Shown: positions 29,053 through 38,036 of the stretch, one piece after another
How positions within the stretch are numbered: position 1 is the first letter of the stretch
How the letters are laid out: the number at the start of each line of letters is the position of its first letter
Origin: a virus
Direction: 5' to 3' (one strand)
Length of the DNA: 44,715 bases
Virus record (IMG/VR): IMGVR_UViG_3300025645_000016
Location: 1-44,715 of that record
The notes under the pieces: generated by a model
What the model was told of the DNA's origin: nothing
The model's database searches: none
What the model saw: the letters and a program-made list of their open reading frames with translations, nothing else
Translations under genes and position numbers: made by a program

Positions 29053-29264
29053 GATACTATTGTTTTTATAATTAAAAAAATAATGTTTGCAAAATCGTCT
29101 GGATCATAACTTTTACCACCTTCTAAAAACTCAAAGTAATTAAAATCTATAGGTTTAGGCTTATACATTAATCCAATTAATGCTTTTTTAAACCAAAAAT
29201 TAGCAACAACTAGTAAGCACATTATACCTCCTACTTTGTTGCTTATATCTAAAATTGTTTTCAT
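29040..29264 (-). CDS. Two-span membrane protein, possible holin, 74 aa
   Basis: Hydrophobic segments at about residues 12-32 (VGGIMCLLVVANFWFKKALI) and 60-74 (NIIFLIIKTIVSCVI). Placed after the tail fibre at the end of the virion genes, a common holin position. The endolysin is about 10 kb away. It overlaps the next gene by 13 bases. Confidence 0.5.
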   Translation of the reverse strand: MKTILDISNKVGGIMCLLVVANFWFKKALIGLMYKPKPIDFNYFEFLEGGKSYDPDDFANIIFLIIKTIVSCVI

Positions 29265-29266
29265 AT

Positions 29267-29566
29267 CTAATTGTCTTTTTCTTCAATGAAAGACTTAATC
29301 TTATCTTGTAGCATAAGCCTTTGATTGACTACTATTTTTTTAATTTCTTGTATTTCTTGTTTGATTTCTGGGTTTGATTCCTCCAATATATCCAATATTT
29401 TCGGTGTAAAAGCATCAATAATAGAACCAAAACCCTTATATAATTCTAAGAATGTTAAAGGGTTAGGGGATTGATACTTTTTAAAATTAACAGCTATGCT
29501 ACTAAGCATACTTATTATAAATAAAATACCTCCGATATGGGCTATTATTAGTAATGGTAGTGACAT
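29267..29566 (-). CDS. Membrane-anchored coiled-coil protein, 99 aa
   Basis: The N-terminal span at residues 3-26 (LPLLIIAHIGGILFIISMLS) is followed by a loop and a long C-terminal coiled coil (NPEIKQEIQEIKKIVVNQRL). This layout suits a holin or spanin-type lysis protein. No family match. It is two bases upstream of the 74-aa membrane gene, so the two probably act together. Confidence 0.5.
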   Translation of the reverse strand: MSLPLLIIAHIGGILFIISMLSSIAVNFKKYQSPNPLTFLELYKGFGSIIDAFTPKILDILEESNPEIKQEIQEIKKIVVNQRLMLQDKIKSFIEEKDN

Positions 29567-29604
29567 CTTTTATCATTTTAATTGGGGATAGTGTTTGTTT
29601 TGTG

Positions 29605-30855
29605 TTATATGGCTGTTAGTGCTAAGTTTGAGCCTAAAAGCATTGTTACGTCTGAACTGTCTGTTATGTTAGTAATCCATAATTCAATCCTGTCATTTTC
29701 ATCTAGCATCACAAAAGGAAAGAAAGGTCTAAAAGTAGCTACATCGATAGGGCCAGCAACTCCTGCTATTCTTCTAGTGAAGGAAGCTAAGTCTGAATAA
29801 GTAGCTGTACTGTCATCGTATTTTCTTATCGTCAGCGTTATATCCTTGCTTTGAGTGCCTTCTAAAACTATACTACCATCTATAGCATAAGATTCCTCTT
29901 TTGTTGTGCTATGTGCAAAAGCATTATTACCTACTGATTTCAAGTGCTGCATGAAACCGTATGTTGTTGTGCCTAATATCTTTGTAGACGTATTTAATGT
30001 TAAGGGTGTCAACACCTCAGTAGTACAACTCCAATAGCCGCCTATTTTAGTATTTTTTGCTATATTGCCTTTGTTCCCTTTAAAGAATGCTTTTCTTGAT
30101 TTCCAAGTTTCAACAGTATCGGCACCGCTCCCAAGTGTGAAAGGTGCCACCATGTTACCATCTCCACTATATCTGCCATTTTCTAATTGATACCCTTCAT
30201 CTTCCAATATCATATCATAATCAAAAGCAAAAGCAGATTGACCTGCTAATACATCAATATTAACATCTGAACGAATATTGCCAATACTAAAGCCTACATC
30301 GCCTTTTAACAAAGCACCACTTAGATTAATAAACCTTGAACTTGTTATCCTAAAACCGCCCCAATTAGCACCCTTCAACAAAAATCCACTCAATGCACCA
30401 AAAGCGAATCCAATCGTCCAGAATCCTTGCCTTAAACTTTCAAGTGTTCCCATCGCTGTACTTCCAGAAAAAGACACGTTTAGTAGGTCAATAGCTTCAT
30501 TACTTGTGCCTATCATTTTTATTGCTTCACTTCCTGCACCTGTTGCCGAAATATCTAAATCAGAAATAAGCAAATCAGTACCTATACATTCAATCAATGA
30601 TATTCCGTCTTCTGAACTTGACATTGATGTTATCCCTTTTGCAGCCCCTTCTATACCAAATCTAACACCGCTTGTTATGTTAGATAATGTGTATATTCCC
30701 CAATCAAAAGAGTTATTATCTATTACATACATTAAGTTTTTAGCATCTATCTTGTACCCATCTGTCAATGTGTGTGTAGATAATAAATCCTCTACTTTAG
30801 AAATGTGTTGTTTTGTTTTAAATACATAGCCATTAGGCAGTATAATGTCACTCAT
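29605..30855 (-). CDS. Tail fibre/spike with parallel beta-helix
   Basis: A 416-aa protein. Residues ~55-215 show the repeating short strands and turns of a right-handed parallel beta-helix (SLIECIGTDLLISDLDISAT, DLLNVSFSGSTAMG, FRITSSRFINLSGALL, VGFSIGNIRSDVNI). The C-terminal ~160 residues form a beta-sandwich-like domain (AIDGSIVLEGTQSKDITLTI, DENDRIELWITN). Together this suggests a receptor-binding tail fibre or spike placed last among the large virion genes. Function from architecture and position. Confidence 0.65.
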   Translation of the reverse strand: MSDIILPNGYVFKTKQHISKVEDLLSTHTLTDGYKIDAKNLMYVIDNNSFDWGIYTLSNITSGVRFGIEGAAKGITSMSSSEDGISLIECIGTDLLISDLDISATGAGSEAIKMIGTSNEAIDLLNVSFSGSTAMGTLESLRQGFWTIGFAFGALSGFLLKGANWGGFRITSSRFINLSGALLKGDVGFSIGNIRSDVNIDVLAGQSAFAFDYDMILEDEGYQLENGRYSGDGNMVAPFTLGSGADTVETWKSRKAFFKGNKGNIAKNTKIGGYWSCTTEVLTPLTLNTSTKILGTTTYGFMQHLKSVGNNAFAHSTTKEESYAIDGSIVLEGTQSKDITLTIRKYDDSTATYSDLASFTRRIAGVAGPIDVATFRPFFPFVMLDENDRIELWITNITDSSDVTMLLGSNLALTAI

Positions 30856-30859
30856 GATA

Positions 30860-31870
30860 TTAATATGTTATGTTTACTAAAGCTGTTCCATCTGCTACCC
30901 CTGTATCCCAAATCCCATTAATAGCGTTTGTATTGTCATCTATAATAGCTATACCATTTTGAGGCAATCTATATTTATAGCTAGTAAGAGAAGCAATTCC
31001 GCCAACTTGTAAAAATAAGTCAGATGTAGAAGTATTTGCAATTGTTACTGTTTTTCTGAAAGGCGAAGCTATTGCTATTTGTCCATTTATAGCACTAAAA
31101 TTTACTGTAGTTAGTGTTTCACTAAAACGCCCCACACCATCATTAATTCTATAATTAGAATATCTTAATTCTTGTAATATTAAATCCTGTGTACTGTAAG
31201 CTATAGCAGAAGTAACATAAAGTAAAGTTTGATACTCAATAACTACTCCGTTTGTATCATCTGCTATTAGTAAGTTTGAAAATAAAGAAGTAGGAAAGTC
31301 TGAACTTTGAATCCCTAATACAGTAGCAGAAACTTTTACAAAGTAATAGTAAGGTTGTGATATATTAAGTAATTCAATTAAATCTTCTATTCTGTTAATA
31401 GTTGGATTATTAGTGAAATTAGACACTACTATACTATTTGCACTTACTCCTGTTTCTATTGATATTTCATTCAAAGCAAAAGGGAATCCGTTAAAACTTT
31501 CAACATCTGGATTCTCTAAATTAATAGTATATCCTGTGTATTTTTCATCAAAAGTTGTTTGTAATGCACCACCACCACTTGAACCCCCCACATAGCCTGT
31601 AAAATATTCGGTATTAATTTTGTTTACTAATTCTGTAAGTGTTCCAACAAAAACAACCGCTGCACCTCCGTTGTCTTTTGTACTTATTACCGAATCAGTA
31701 AAACGCATAGTTAAAGAAGGAACGTCATCAGCGAAAAAGTACAAATACTCTATGTCTGAATATTTAGCTTGTATTTTAGCATCTAATCCAAAGCTACCTA
31801 GTAGTTGGTCGTTGTCAGCATTTACTACATTAATTGTATTATCTAGTTGCTCTATTAAATAGTTAGGCAT
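30860..31870 (-). CDS. Tail/fibre structural protein, 336 aa
   Basis: MPNYLIEQLDNTINVVNADN start; mostly beta with a Gly/Ser hinge (YVGGSSGGGALQ, residues ~93-104) splitting the N-terminal ~90 residues from the rest. The C-terminal ~75 residues (FRKTVTIANTSTSDLFLQVG) look like a compact beta domain. It lies four bases upstream of the fibre gene. Probably fibre-associated or baseplate; no family recognised. Confidence 0.55.
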   Translation of the reverse strand: MPNYLIEQLDNTINVVNADNDQLLGSFGLDAKIQAKYSDIEYLYFFADDVPSLTMRFTDSVISTKDNGGAAVVFVGTLTELVNKINTEYFTGYVGGSSGGGALQTTFDEKYTGYTINLENPDVESFNGFPFALNEISIETGVSANSIVVSNFTNNPTINRIEDLIELLNISQPYYYFVKVSATVLGIQSSDFPTSLFSNLLIADDTNGVVIEYQTLLYVTSAIAYSTQDLILQELRYSNYRINDGVGRFSETLTTVNFSAINGQIAIASPFRKTVTIANTSTSDLFLQVGGIASLTSYKYRLPQNGIAIIDDNTNAINGIWDTGVADGTALVNITY

Positions 31871-31888
31871 TATTTTATTTTTAGTTGT

Positions 31889-33409
31889 TTAAAAAAGTGG
31901 CTTTATTTGTACCTCAAATTCTGTAAATAATAAATCTAAACCAGTAGTTTCTACTTCAAATCTTACTGTATGCTTATCGGTGTCTGGAAGTGTTATATCT
32001 GCTTGACCAAAAAATAATGACGCTGTACTGTCTATACCAGCAACCGCTGTAACTAAGACACCATCTAGCAATACCTGTGCTGTACCATTTACAACATCGC
32101 CAAGCTCAGCAAATGCAGCATTTTTATCGAATCTATATCTTAACTCTAAAAGATATGGGCTATCTCCTGTTACAAACGAGAGTATATTATGTGTTTGTCC
32201 TACAGGGAATGCAGCATCTAAGGAAAAAGAAAATCCATCGCCTAAATCTTGCCCTCTATAACTAGAACCAACATAACCACCATTTGTTACAAAAGAGTTT
32301 CTATATCCATTCTCAGCAGCAGGGGCAACGGCTATTTGATATTTATTAGCCCATAAATCAGAAGGAACGCTTACAAAAGAAGTAACTAAAACAGGAGTGC
32401 CAGAAGGTAGCTGTTGCCTTACATCGTTTTGATTAGATATGCTTATTTTTTCAAAATCTTTATTGATAGTCGTAATCCCATATTCCCCTGTAACTTCTTG
32501 TAATGCCGTCCTGTGAAATGCCCCAAAGCTAGAATAAACTAAGTCCAGGGTAGTAGATTCTAAAGCACTAGCATCTATAGCTAAATCAAATCTAACTTGT
32601 ATTGCTCTATCTTCTAATTCGTCAGAAGTGTAGCCGTTGTCTGATGCAAATGTTTTTTTATCAAAAACAACTTTATTTGTATGTCCTACAGTTTCAGAAG
32701 CTGTAAAATAATCCCAAATTGATTGCGTACTTTGCCATTTAGTAGAATCGTCAAAAGAATCCCCAAACGCTCCATTGAAACGACCTAATATAGATTGTGT
32801 ACCATTCTTAACAGCATAAACTAATAGTGTTATATCTCCAGCAACAGCAGGTGTAACACCATCGGATTCGTAGTATAATTGCCAACTACTAAAGGAATCA
32901 ACGGCATCAAAATAAGCATTCCCATCTAAATCTTTTATACCATCATCGTCATTATCCCAAAACGCCTGTTTTTCGTCTTGTACTATATAGTTGTTATTAG
33001 AATTGCTTGTAATAGCATCAATCTCATACGATAATAAAACCCTTTGATTGACATCTAATAAAGTACCATCATCTTCTATATCAATGTTTTTAATCGTCCA
33101 TACTTCGGTAGTATCTATATCTTCAATCGTAATTACATCATGCTTGTCTAATGTTTTTAATACAGACAAAAAAGGGCTTCCTACTATTGTAGATAGTGTG
33201 TACCTCTCTATAGTTGTGTTTTTAGTCCTTGTTTCTTGTCCTGTATCATCTACAGTAGTTTCTATAGTATCTACAAAAGTAGGTCTACCAAGATCACCGC
33301 ATAAGTAATAGGTATTTTTATAGCCATCCCCCCAATAAGTGTTTATTGAAAAATCCGAACAATCGTTGGACGTGCTAGGGTTGTTATATGCTGTTATTTT
33401 TGCTCTCAT
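31889..33409 (-). CDS. Large virion protein, 506 aa
   Basis: From the ATG at 33409 (MRAKITAYNNPSTSNDCSDF). An upstream ATG at 33430 lies in a terminator stem and is rejected. Nearly all beta: an N-terminal domain to about residue 140, an acidic DNDDDGIKDLDGNAYFD segment near 145-165 that resembles a calcium-binding type-3 (DxDxDG) repeat, then two or three sandwich-like domains. Likely a tail tip or fibre-support protein. Confidence 0.55.
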   Translation of the reverse strand: MRAKITAYNNPSTSNDCSDFSINTYWGDGYKNTYYLCGDLGRPTFVDTIETTVDDTGQETRTKNTTIERYTLSTIVGSPFLSVLKTLDKHDVITIEDIDTTEVWTIKNIDIEDDGTLLDVNQRVLLSYEIDAITSNSNNNYIVQDEKQAFWDNDDDGIKDLDGNAYFDAVDSFSSWQLYYESDGVTPAVAGDITLLVYAVKNGTQSILGRFNGAFGDSFDDSTKWQSTQSIWDYFTASETVGHTNKVVFDKKTFASDNGYTSDELEDRAIQVRFDLAIDASALESTTLDLVYSSFGAFHRTALQEVTGEYGITTINKDFEKISISNQNDVRQQLPSGTPVLVTSFVSVPSDLWANKYQIAVAPAAENGYRNSFVTNGGYVGSSYRGQDLGDGFSFSLDAAFPVGQTHNILSFVTGDSPYLLELRYRFDKNAAFAELGDVVNGTAQVLLDGVLVTAVAGIDSTASLFFGQADITLPDTDKHTVRFEVETTGLDLLFTEFEVQIKPLF

Positions 33410-33411
33410 AA

Positions 33412-33441
33412 TAAAACAGCCCACTATCACTAATGGGCTGT
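33412..33441 (-). terminator. Intrinsic terminator inside the virion block
   Basis: An 8-bp perfect stem, ACAGCCCA (33416-33423) with TGGGCTGT (33434-33441), followed on the minus strand by TTTTATT. It lies after the 192-aa gene and directly before the 506-aa gene. It would let capsid and tail-tube messages exceed the fibre messages. Confidence 0.7.
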
Positions 33442-33463
33442 AAATAATGAAGTATAATAAATA

Positions 33464-34042
33464 TTATAAAGGATAAGGATATACATCTGGGAATGTCTTA
33501 GCTTCCCAAGTAAATGTTACATCAATACGTTTTACCGCATCTTTGCCCTCATCAAAAATTAGATTCGGTTTGATACTTGAAAAATTTAAACCTGCTGCAA
33601 CCCCGATAATTTCAGAATCTACAGTAGTAAAATAACCTAAAGGCTTAATAATGCCACACTTTACTTTTGACCAGTATTCGTGTGTTGCTTCGTCTATGTC
33701 ATATATAGAGAATGTAGCTGTATTAGTATCGCCCAAATTGTAAGTTTGGAAGTCGTTTAATTCGATTTCGCTTGACTCACTTTCAGAAATAGAACCTTTG
33801 CCAAAGAATTGTTTTTGCTTTACATCTGTTGCATCTGTGTTGTCAATGTCAAAATCTAAAGCTACTAAAGCATTGCCCCAATTGGCTACCAATGTACCTA
33901 CAGTTGGATTAACTAAAATAACACTACTTAATTGAGAGCGTTTGATACCTTTAGGGCAATATTGTACTTGCGTACCTGCTGCACCTAAAACACCATCGCA
34001 ATCTAGAGCCGAACAATCAACGGCTGATATATTTACAGGCAT
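33464..34042 (-). CDS. Probable major tail tube protein
   Basis: A 192-aa protein, MPVNISAVDCSALDCDGVLG. Size and beta-rich composition suit a tail tube subunit. The middle (GSISESESSEIELNDFQTYN) and the ending RIDVTFTWEAKTFPDVYPYP resemble tube proteins in Bacteroidota phages in layout. It follows the capsid and connector genes and is followed by a terminator, consistent with a highly expressed product. No diagnostic motif, so moderate confidence only. Confidence 0.45.
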   Translation of the reverse strand: MPVNISAVDCSALDCDGVLGAAGTQVQYCPKGIKRSQLSSVILVNPTVGTLVANWGNALVALDFDIDNTDATDVKQKQFFGKGSISESESSEIELNDFQTYNLGDTNTATFSIYDIDEATHEYWSKVKCGIIKPLGYFTTVDSEIIGVAAGLNFSSIKPNLIFDEGKDAVKRIDVTFTWEAKTFPDVYPYPL

Positions 34043-34045
34043 AAT

Positions 34046-35185
34046 TTATATTTTTATTGAATTTTTATTAATAAATGTTCGGTCTTTGCATACTAGGCAG
34101 TCACTTACATCTTTAGGCATATGATAAACTAAATTATCTATACCATCATCGTATATTTGTTTTTGCCTTTGTATTTCTGATACTAAAACTTGTGGATCTA
34201 GTACCATCGTGTAGTAACCTATTCTTTTACTTTTAAGTATTGTATCGGCAACCGACATAATAGACCATGCTTTTATACAATCAGCTAAAGCCCACCCAAG
34301 ATTTAAACGACCTCCAAAAGTAGGAGTATTTGGGTCTTGTGCTAATTCACACAACCAACTATAGTAATCGCAACTAAAAACAGCGTTCAATCTAAGACCT
34401 TGCATAGTAGATGTAAAATAACCATTTTCTAAGTCTAATATAGTATCAGATTGTACACCACCTTGATTATTTAAAACCATCAAAAATGGGTCGTCTTGAT
34501 ACTCATTTCTACTACCACACCCGCAACCTTGTTTTATATTGTTGTTTATCGGTTTAGCCCCTACAGGGATTTGATAAACAAAATAAAAACGCTCGTTTTT
34601 GTCAGGTCTTGAATTGGTTAAATCAATAACAAAAGGAGTAGGGAATGTAGCCGTAAATACTTCTTTATTCCCTGTTACTGATACAGTAGCAGATGTAAGT
34701 ACATTAGTAAAATCCCTAGAGTTATAAACCTCTATTGTTACATTAGTAGGTGCTGTTATACCGCTAAAGAAATTAATATCAACACTATTTACAGTTATTG
34801 CACCGCCTTTAATCCTATAAGGCTCAATATAAAAACCTGCGTAATTAGCTGTATTTTGTACAAACTCGGCAGTTTTATAATAGTCATCGCCTATAGTCTT
34901 AAATGGTGCGAATCTCTGGTCTAATCTTGTATTAACTCCGTTTAGAAAGTCGGTTAATGTTTGCTTTATTGCCTTTTCTCGTGCATCTATAGCTATATCC
35001 CAAATACTACCATTTGAGCAGTCAGAACCTGCATTAGCCATATTGATAGGCAAACTGTCACTATTTAGAACATACAAGCCAGACGAACTCGCGTTTAATT
35101 CCGCAAAGTCCATCGGCTTTGTATCGTCCCAACAGTCACATTCAGTATCTGAAAGACCTATTATATTTGTTAGACAATCTAACAT
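34046..35185 (-). CDS. Structural protein next to capsid (connector-like), 379 aa
   Basis: MLDCLTNIIGLSDTECDCWD start, directly overlapping the capsid gene stop by one base. Helical ends (IWDIAIDAREKAIKQTLTDF; ALADCIKAWSIMSVADTILK) flank a beta insertion (NVTIEVYNSRDFTN). Contains a G-C-G-C-G motif near residue 230. The position after the capsid gene suggests a head-tail connector or a second major virion protein. No family named with confidence. Confidence 0.5.
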   Translation of the reverse strand: MLDCLTNIIGLSDTECDCWDDTKPMDFAELNASSSGLYVLNSDSLPINMANAGSDCSNGSIWDIAIDAREKAIKQTLTDFLNGVNTRLDQRFAPFKTIGDDYYKTAEFVQNTANYAGFYIEPYRIKGGAITVNSVDINFFSGITAPTNVTIEVYNSRDFTNVLTSATVSVTGNKEVFTATFPTPFVIDLTNSRPDKNERFYFVYQIPVGAKPINNNIKQGCGCGSRNEYQDDPFLMVLNNQGGVQSDTILDLENGYFTSTMQGLRLNAVFSCDYYSWLCELAQDPNTPTFGGRLNLGWALADCIKAWSIMSVADTILKSKRIGYYTMVLDPQVLVSEIQRQKQIYDDGIDNLVYHMPKDVSDCLVCKDRTFINKNSIKI

Positions 35186-36315
35186 TACCCTTTAACGATT
35201 TTAACGATTCCAGTTTCAGCTCCGTTGTTTGGTGCAAGGGCAAACATACCAGTCAAATCATACTCCCAATTGTGCAACAAACGAATCTTTTTGTTTTTGT
35301 TTGTTGTTTTATCACAATCTTTTTGATATAATACATCTACATAAGCATCTTGCATAGACGTACCATTGAAGAATTGGAATACAGACGTGCTATTATTGTC
35401 TTTATCAAAGTTGTTGTAATAACGTAAAGGAACTGATACCTTAATAGTACCGTCTTTGTCGCCAACTTCCATTGGTGTAGTAGGGTATTCAGCATAGAAA
35501 TAAGAAGCGTATGCTCTTGAATCTACAATAAATAGACAATCATCGCCTACAACTCTATCAAGGTTTCTCTTGTCAAAGTATAAGTTTGATTCTCCAAACG
35601 CTACACTATTTCCAAACTTATCATTACCTACATTACCACCATTAAATGATGCTACAATAGATGCAGTTTGTAAACTTCTACCAGATAAAACTACATAGTC
35701 AGTAATTCCATGCTTATCAGCCAAATACATAACGTTTGCAAGGGCTTCTTGTGTCTTAGTGCCATTCCAATAGTCAGCGTCTGTCATAGTGTAATCACCT
35801 AAAACGATAGTAACACCATCAGGTAAATCAGTAGCAACAGGTGTAGATTTGTTAGCTTCTAATTCTGTGATAAACTTAGTGTTAATACCTTGAACGATCA
35901 TTGTTTGTCTGTGCATCATCAACTCAGCTACTCTTTCATCAAATTTATAATGATTATCACAATCATCATCATTCAAAGAAATTACACTTTTTGAGAATAG
36001 ATTAAAATCATAATCTACCGCTACAGTTGAAACGCCATCTCCTTGTGCAATATCACAAGCAGAAGTTACAGCGGTTGAACCTATTGTAATTTCAGAAGTG
36101 TTGTCGGCTACAGAATACCAAATACGTGTACCTGTACAAGATGCGTTTGTACCTGCTTGTAGTGGTTCTAAAGTGGCTACTTGTCTTTCAGCCAATAATG
36201 GGGCTGTGACTGGTGTGTTTCTAAGTTCTAATTGAACATTAGATTTGTTTTTGAAAACTCTGGACATCTTAGCGAAGATAATCTCCATTTTCGATGCTGT
36301 TACATCATTAGGCAT
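35185..36315 (-). CDS. Major capsid protein (HK97-fold type)
   Basis: A 376-aa protein, MPNDVTASKMEIIFAKMSRV, immediately after the scaffold-like gene. Size, the spine-helix-like region (FDERVAELMMHRQTMIVQGI), the P-domain-like KHGITDYVVLSGRSLQTASI and the closing beta part (NWEYDLTGMFALAPNNGAET) fit an HK97-fold capsid subunit. Several Cys residues are scattered through it, so stabilising disulfides are possible. Identification rests on scaffold adjacency, length and overall layout. Confidence 0.75.
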   Translation of the reverse strand: MPNDVTASKMEIIFAKMSRVFKNKSNVQLELRNTPVTAPLLAERQVATLEPLQAGTNASCTGTRIWYSVADNTSEITIGSTAVTSACDIAQGDGVSTVAVDYDFNLFSKSVISLNDDDCDNHYKFDERVAELMMHRQTMIVQGINTKFITELEANKSTPVATDLPDGVTIVLGDYTMTDADYWNGTKTQEALANVMYLADKHGITDYVVLSGRSLQTASIVASFNGGNVGNDKFGNSVAFGESNLYFDKRNLDRVVGDDCLFIVDSRAYASYFYAEYPTTPMEVGDKDGTIKVSVPLRYYNNFDKDNNSTSVFQFFNGTSMQDAYVDVLYQKDCDKTTNKNKKIRLLHNWEYDLTGMFALAPNNGAETGIVKIVKG

Positions 36316-36327
36316 AGTATAAAAGTT

Positions 36328-37215
36328 TTAAGAGTTGTTTTTTTGTTCGTTCAACTCCATTTGTTGTAAAATAAAATCGGCTTTCTCTGGGTTACCTTCT
36401 GATTCGGCTTTTTGGAACTCTGAAAGTCCAATTTTACCAAGTTCGTCACTAGTAAATCCAAAAGTATTATTAACATTCGCCCCATTGCCTTTAGGGTTTG
36501 GGGGTGTGTTTATTTGTTGTGTTTCGTCTAAGAAATCTACAGGGCTAACTCTTTTTAATAAGTCATCAAATTCTAAAAATCTGCTTTGCTTTTCGTCAAA
36601 AATGCGTTCGCCATCTTTATCTTTTATTACCTCTCTGCCATCTTCATCAAAAGTAATTTTGTACTTTTCTTTGAGGGCTTTTAAAGTAGTTTCAATTTGT
36701 AGCTTTTGCCTTTTTTCGTCTTTACTCAAATTAGCATTTAAAGTCTTTAATTTAGAAACGGCTAACTCTTTTAGTCTTTGGTCGTTTTTAAACTGTCCTA
36801 AATGTTCATCTTTGTATTTCTCTTTTTCGGCTTGGATATAATCCTGTACCTCTTTGAGTTGCAATGCCTGTGAAATTGTAAACGGTTTTTCATCTTTGGT
36901 ATCTCCTTTGTTTTCTAACTCTTCTTTTAGCTCTGCAAACATATCTTTTTGCTTATTGCTAGAAAATTGAAAATTAGGCAAAGATTCCTTTATTAATTTT
37001 TCAGTCTTAGTATGTGCTTGACGTGTGTATTTGCCTTTGAGCTCTTCGTTTTTATTCTCATTGTGAGAAATAACTGTACTCTCTACTGCACTAACTAAAT
37101 CATTAAAATCTGTAATCTCTAAATCCTTAGTAGAAGCTACTAAGTCCGAATTCTTTACGCCTGTGAAGCGTGTAACAGCGTTTAAAAACGCCTCCTTTAT
37201 TTCCTTATCCATCAA
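36328..37215 (-). CDS. Capsid scaffolding protein
   Basis: A 295-aa highly charged, helical protein (KEELENKGDTKDEKPFTISQ; AEKEKYKDEHLGQFKNDQRL) directly upstream of the capsid gene. Long coiled coils, few aromatic or Cys residues and a C-terminal basic/polar segment are the usual signs of a phage scaffold that directs prohead assembly and is then removed. No protease domain is seen in it or nearby. The first two codons are both ATG. Confidence 0.7.
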   Translation of the reverse strand: MMDKEIKEAFLNAVTRFTGVKNSDLVASTKDLEITDFNDLVSAVESTVISHNENKNEELKGKYTRQAHTKTEKLIKESLPNFQFSSNKQKDMFAELKEELENKGDTKDEKPFTISQALQLKEVQDYIQAEKEKYKDEHLGQFKNDQRLKELAVSKLKTLNANLSKDEKRQKLQIETTLKALKEKYKITFDEDGREVIKDKDGERIFDEKQSRFLEFDDLLKRVSPVDFLDETQQINTPPNPKGNGANVNNTFGFTSDELGKIGLSEFQKAESEGNPEKADFILQQMELNEQKNNS

Positions 37216-37243
37216 ATATACGTTATTTTAGTTTAAAAAACAA

Positions 37244-37447
37244 TTATTTAACCTCTTCTGTGGGTTTTTTTGTACTCTTTTTTGCTTTTTCCATGCTTGG
37301 AGTGGGTTTTGGCTGCTTTATTTCTTTAAATTCGAATTTAGCAGGTGCAGATGTTTCTATTTGTACTTTTTGTTCTGCTGTGCATTCATCCCATTTATTC
37401 TCTTTATTAGAAGTCCAAAACCTTCTTTTTTTTCTATACTTAAACAT
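37244..37447 (-). CDS. Small basic protein, 67 aa
   Basis: MFKYRKKRRFWTSNKENKWD start, strongly basic, with a Pro/Lys/Thr-rich tail (KQPKPTPSMEKAKKSTKKPT). The tail resembles a segment of the 189-aa protein upstream. It shares one base with that gene's stop. Possibly DNA-binding or capsid-internal. No family. Confidence 0.5.
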   Translation of the reverse strand: MFKYRKKRRFWTSNKENKWDECTAEQKVQIETSAPAKFEFKEIKQPKPTPSMEKAKKSTKKPTEEVK

Positions 37448-38016
37448 TAGCTTAATTTTTTAAGGTACTCAATAACTCTTTTTTCATCAACGCCCAATGC
37501 TTCGGCTATTTCTTTAGAGTCTTTTTCTTCATCTTGATACATCTTTTTGACTGTAGATTTATCTTTATTAGACAACCCTTTTACATCTGCTTGGGCTTTC
37601 TTAGGTGCTTCAACTTCTTTTACCTCTGCTGCTGCCATACTTGGGGTTGCTTTAGGGGTGCAGTATAGTCTACATATTCTATCTGCTTCTGCCTGTAAGT
37701 CTTTTAGGAAAATGTAATCATGTGTTACCGCTTTGTGCTTATTTGATGCTGGCACGCCCTCTTCTCTTGCTCTTTTCTCTTCTGCTTCTTTGTAGCCAAT
37801 TTGTCTTTTAGCTATTTGAGTGGGTACAATCATGTAAAATTCGTCACCTGCTTCTAATACTTGCTTATCAAAATATCCACCATTTGCAAATTGTCTTTTA
37901 GTTCGCTTTTGAACTGTCTTAGTGTGAGATAGTGGATATGTTGGGAATCCAACACTATTTAAAAAATCCACTTCCTCTTTTGTCATGTCCTTTCTTAAAA
38001 TAAATTTGTTCATCAT
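37447..38016 (-). CDS. Hypothetical protein with C-terminal HTH-like segment, 189 aa
   Basis: N-terminal ~120 residues are mixed (FILRKDMTKEEVDFLNSVGF; DEFYMIVPTQIAKRQIGYKE). A Pro/Ala/Lys linker with TPKATPSM follows. The last ~45 residues (DKSTVKKMYQDEEKDSKEIA, ALGVDEKRVIEYLKKL) form a clear helix-turn-helix of the type seen in small DNA-binding domains. It lies between the tape measure and scaffold genes, an odd place for a regulator; it might tie DNA to the virion. No family. Confidence 0.5.
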   Translation of the reverse strand: MMNKFILRKDMTKEEVDFLNSVGFPTYPLSHTKTVQKRTKRQFANGGYFDKQVLEAGDEFYMIVPTQIAKRQIGYKEAEEKRAREEGVPASNKHKAVTHDYIFLKDLQAEADRICRLYCTPKATPSMAAAEVKEVEAPKKAQADVKGLSNKDKSTVKKMYQDEEKDSKEIAEALGVDEKRVIEYLKKLS

Positions 38017-38036
38017 TTAAAATATTTAGTTAAAAA

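Noticed and set aside
30278-30829. 183-aa plus-strand ORF within the fibre gene
   Set aside because: Antisense shadow; Ser/Pro/Ile-rich without domain features, and no promoter or leader.
36335-36841. 168-aa plus-strand ORF opposite the scaffold gene
   Set aside because: Phe/Ser/Leu-rich complement of Lys/Glu-rich codons; typical shadow.
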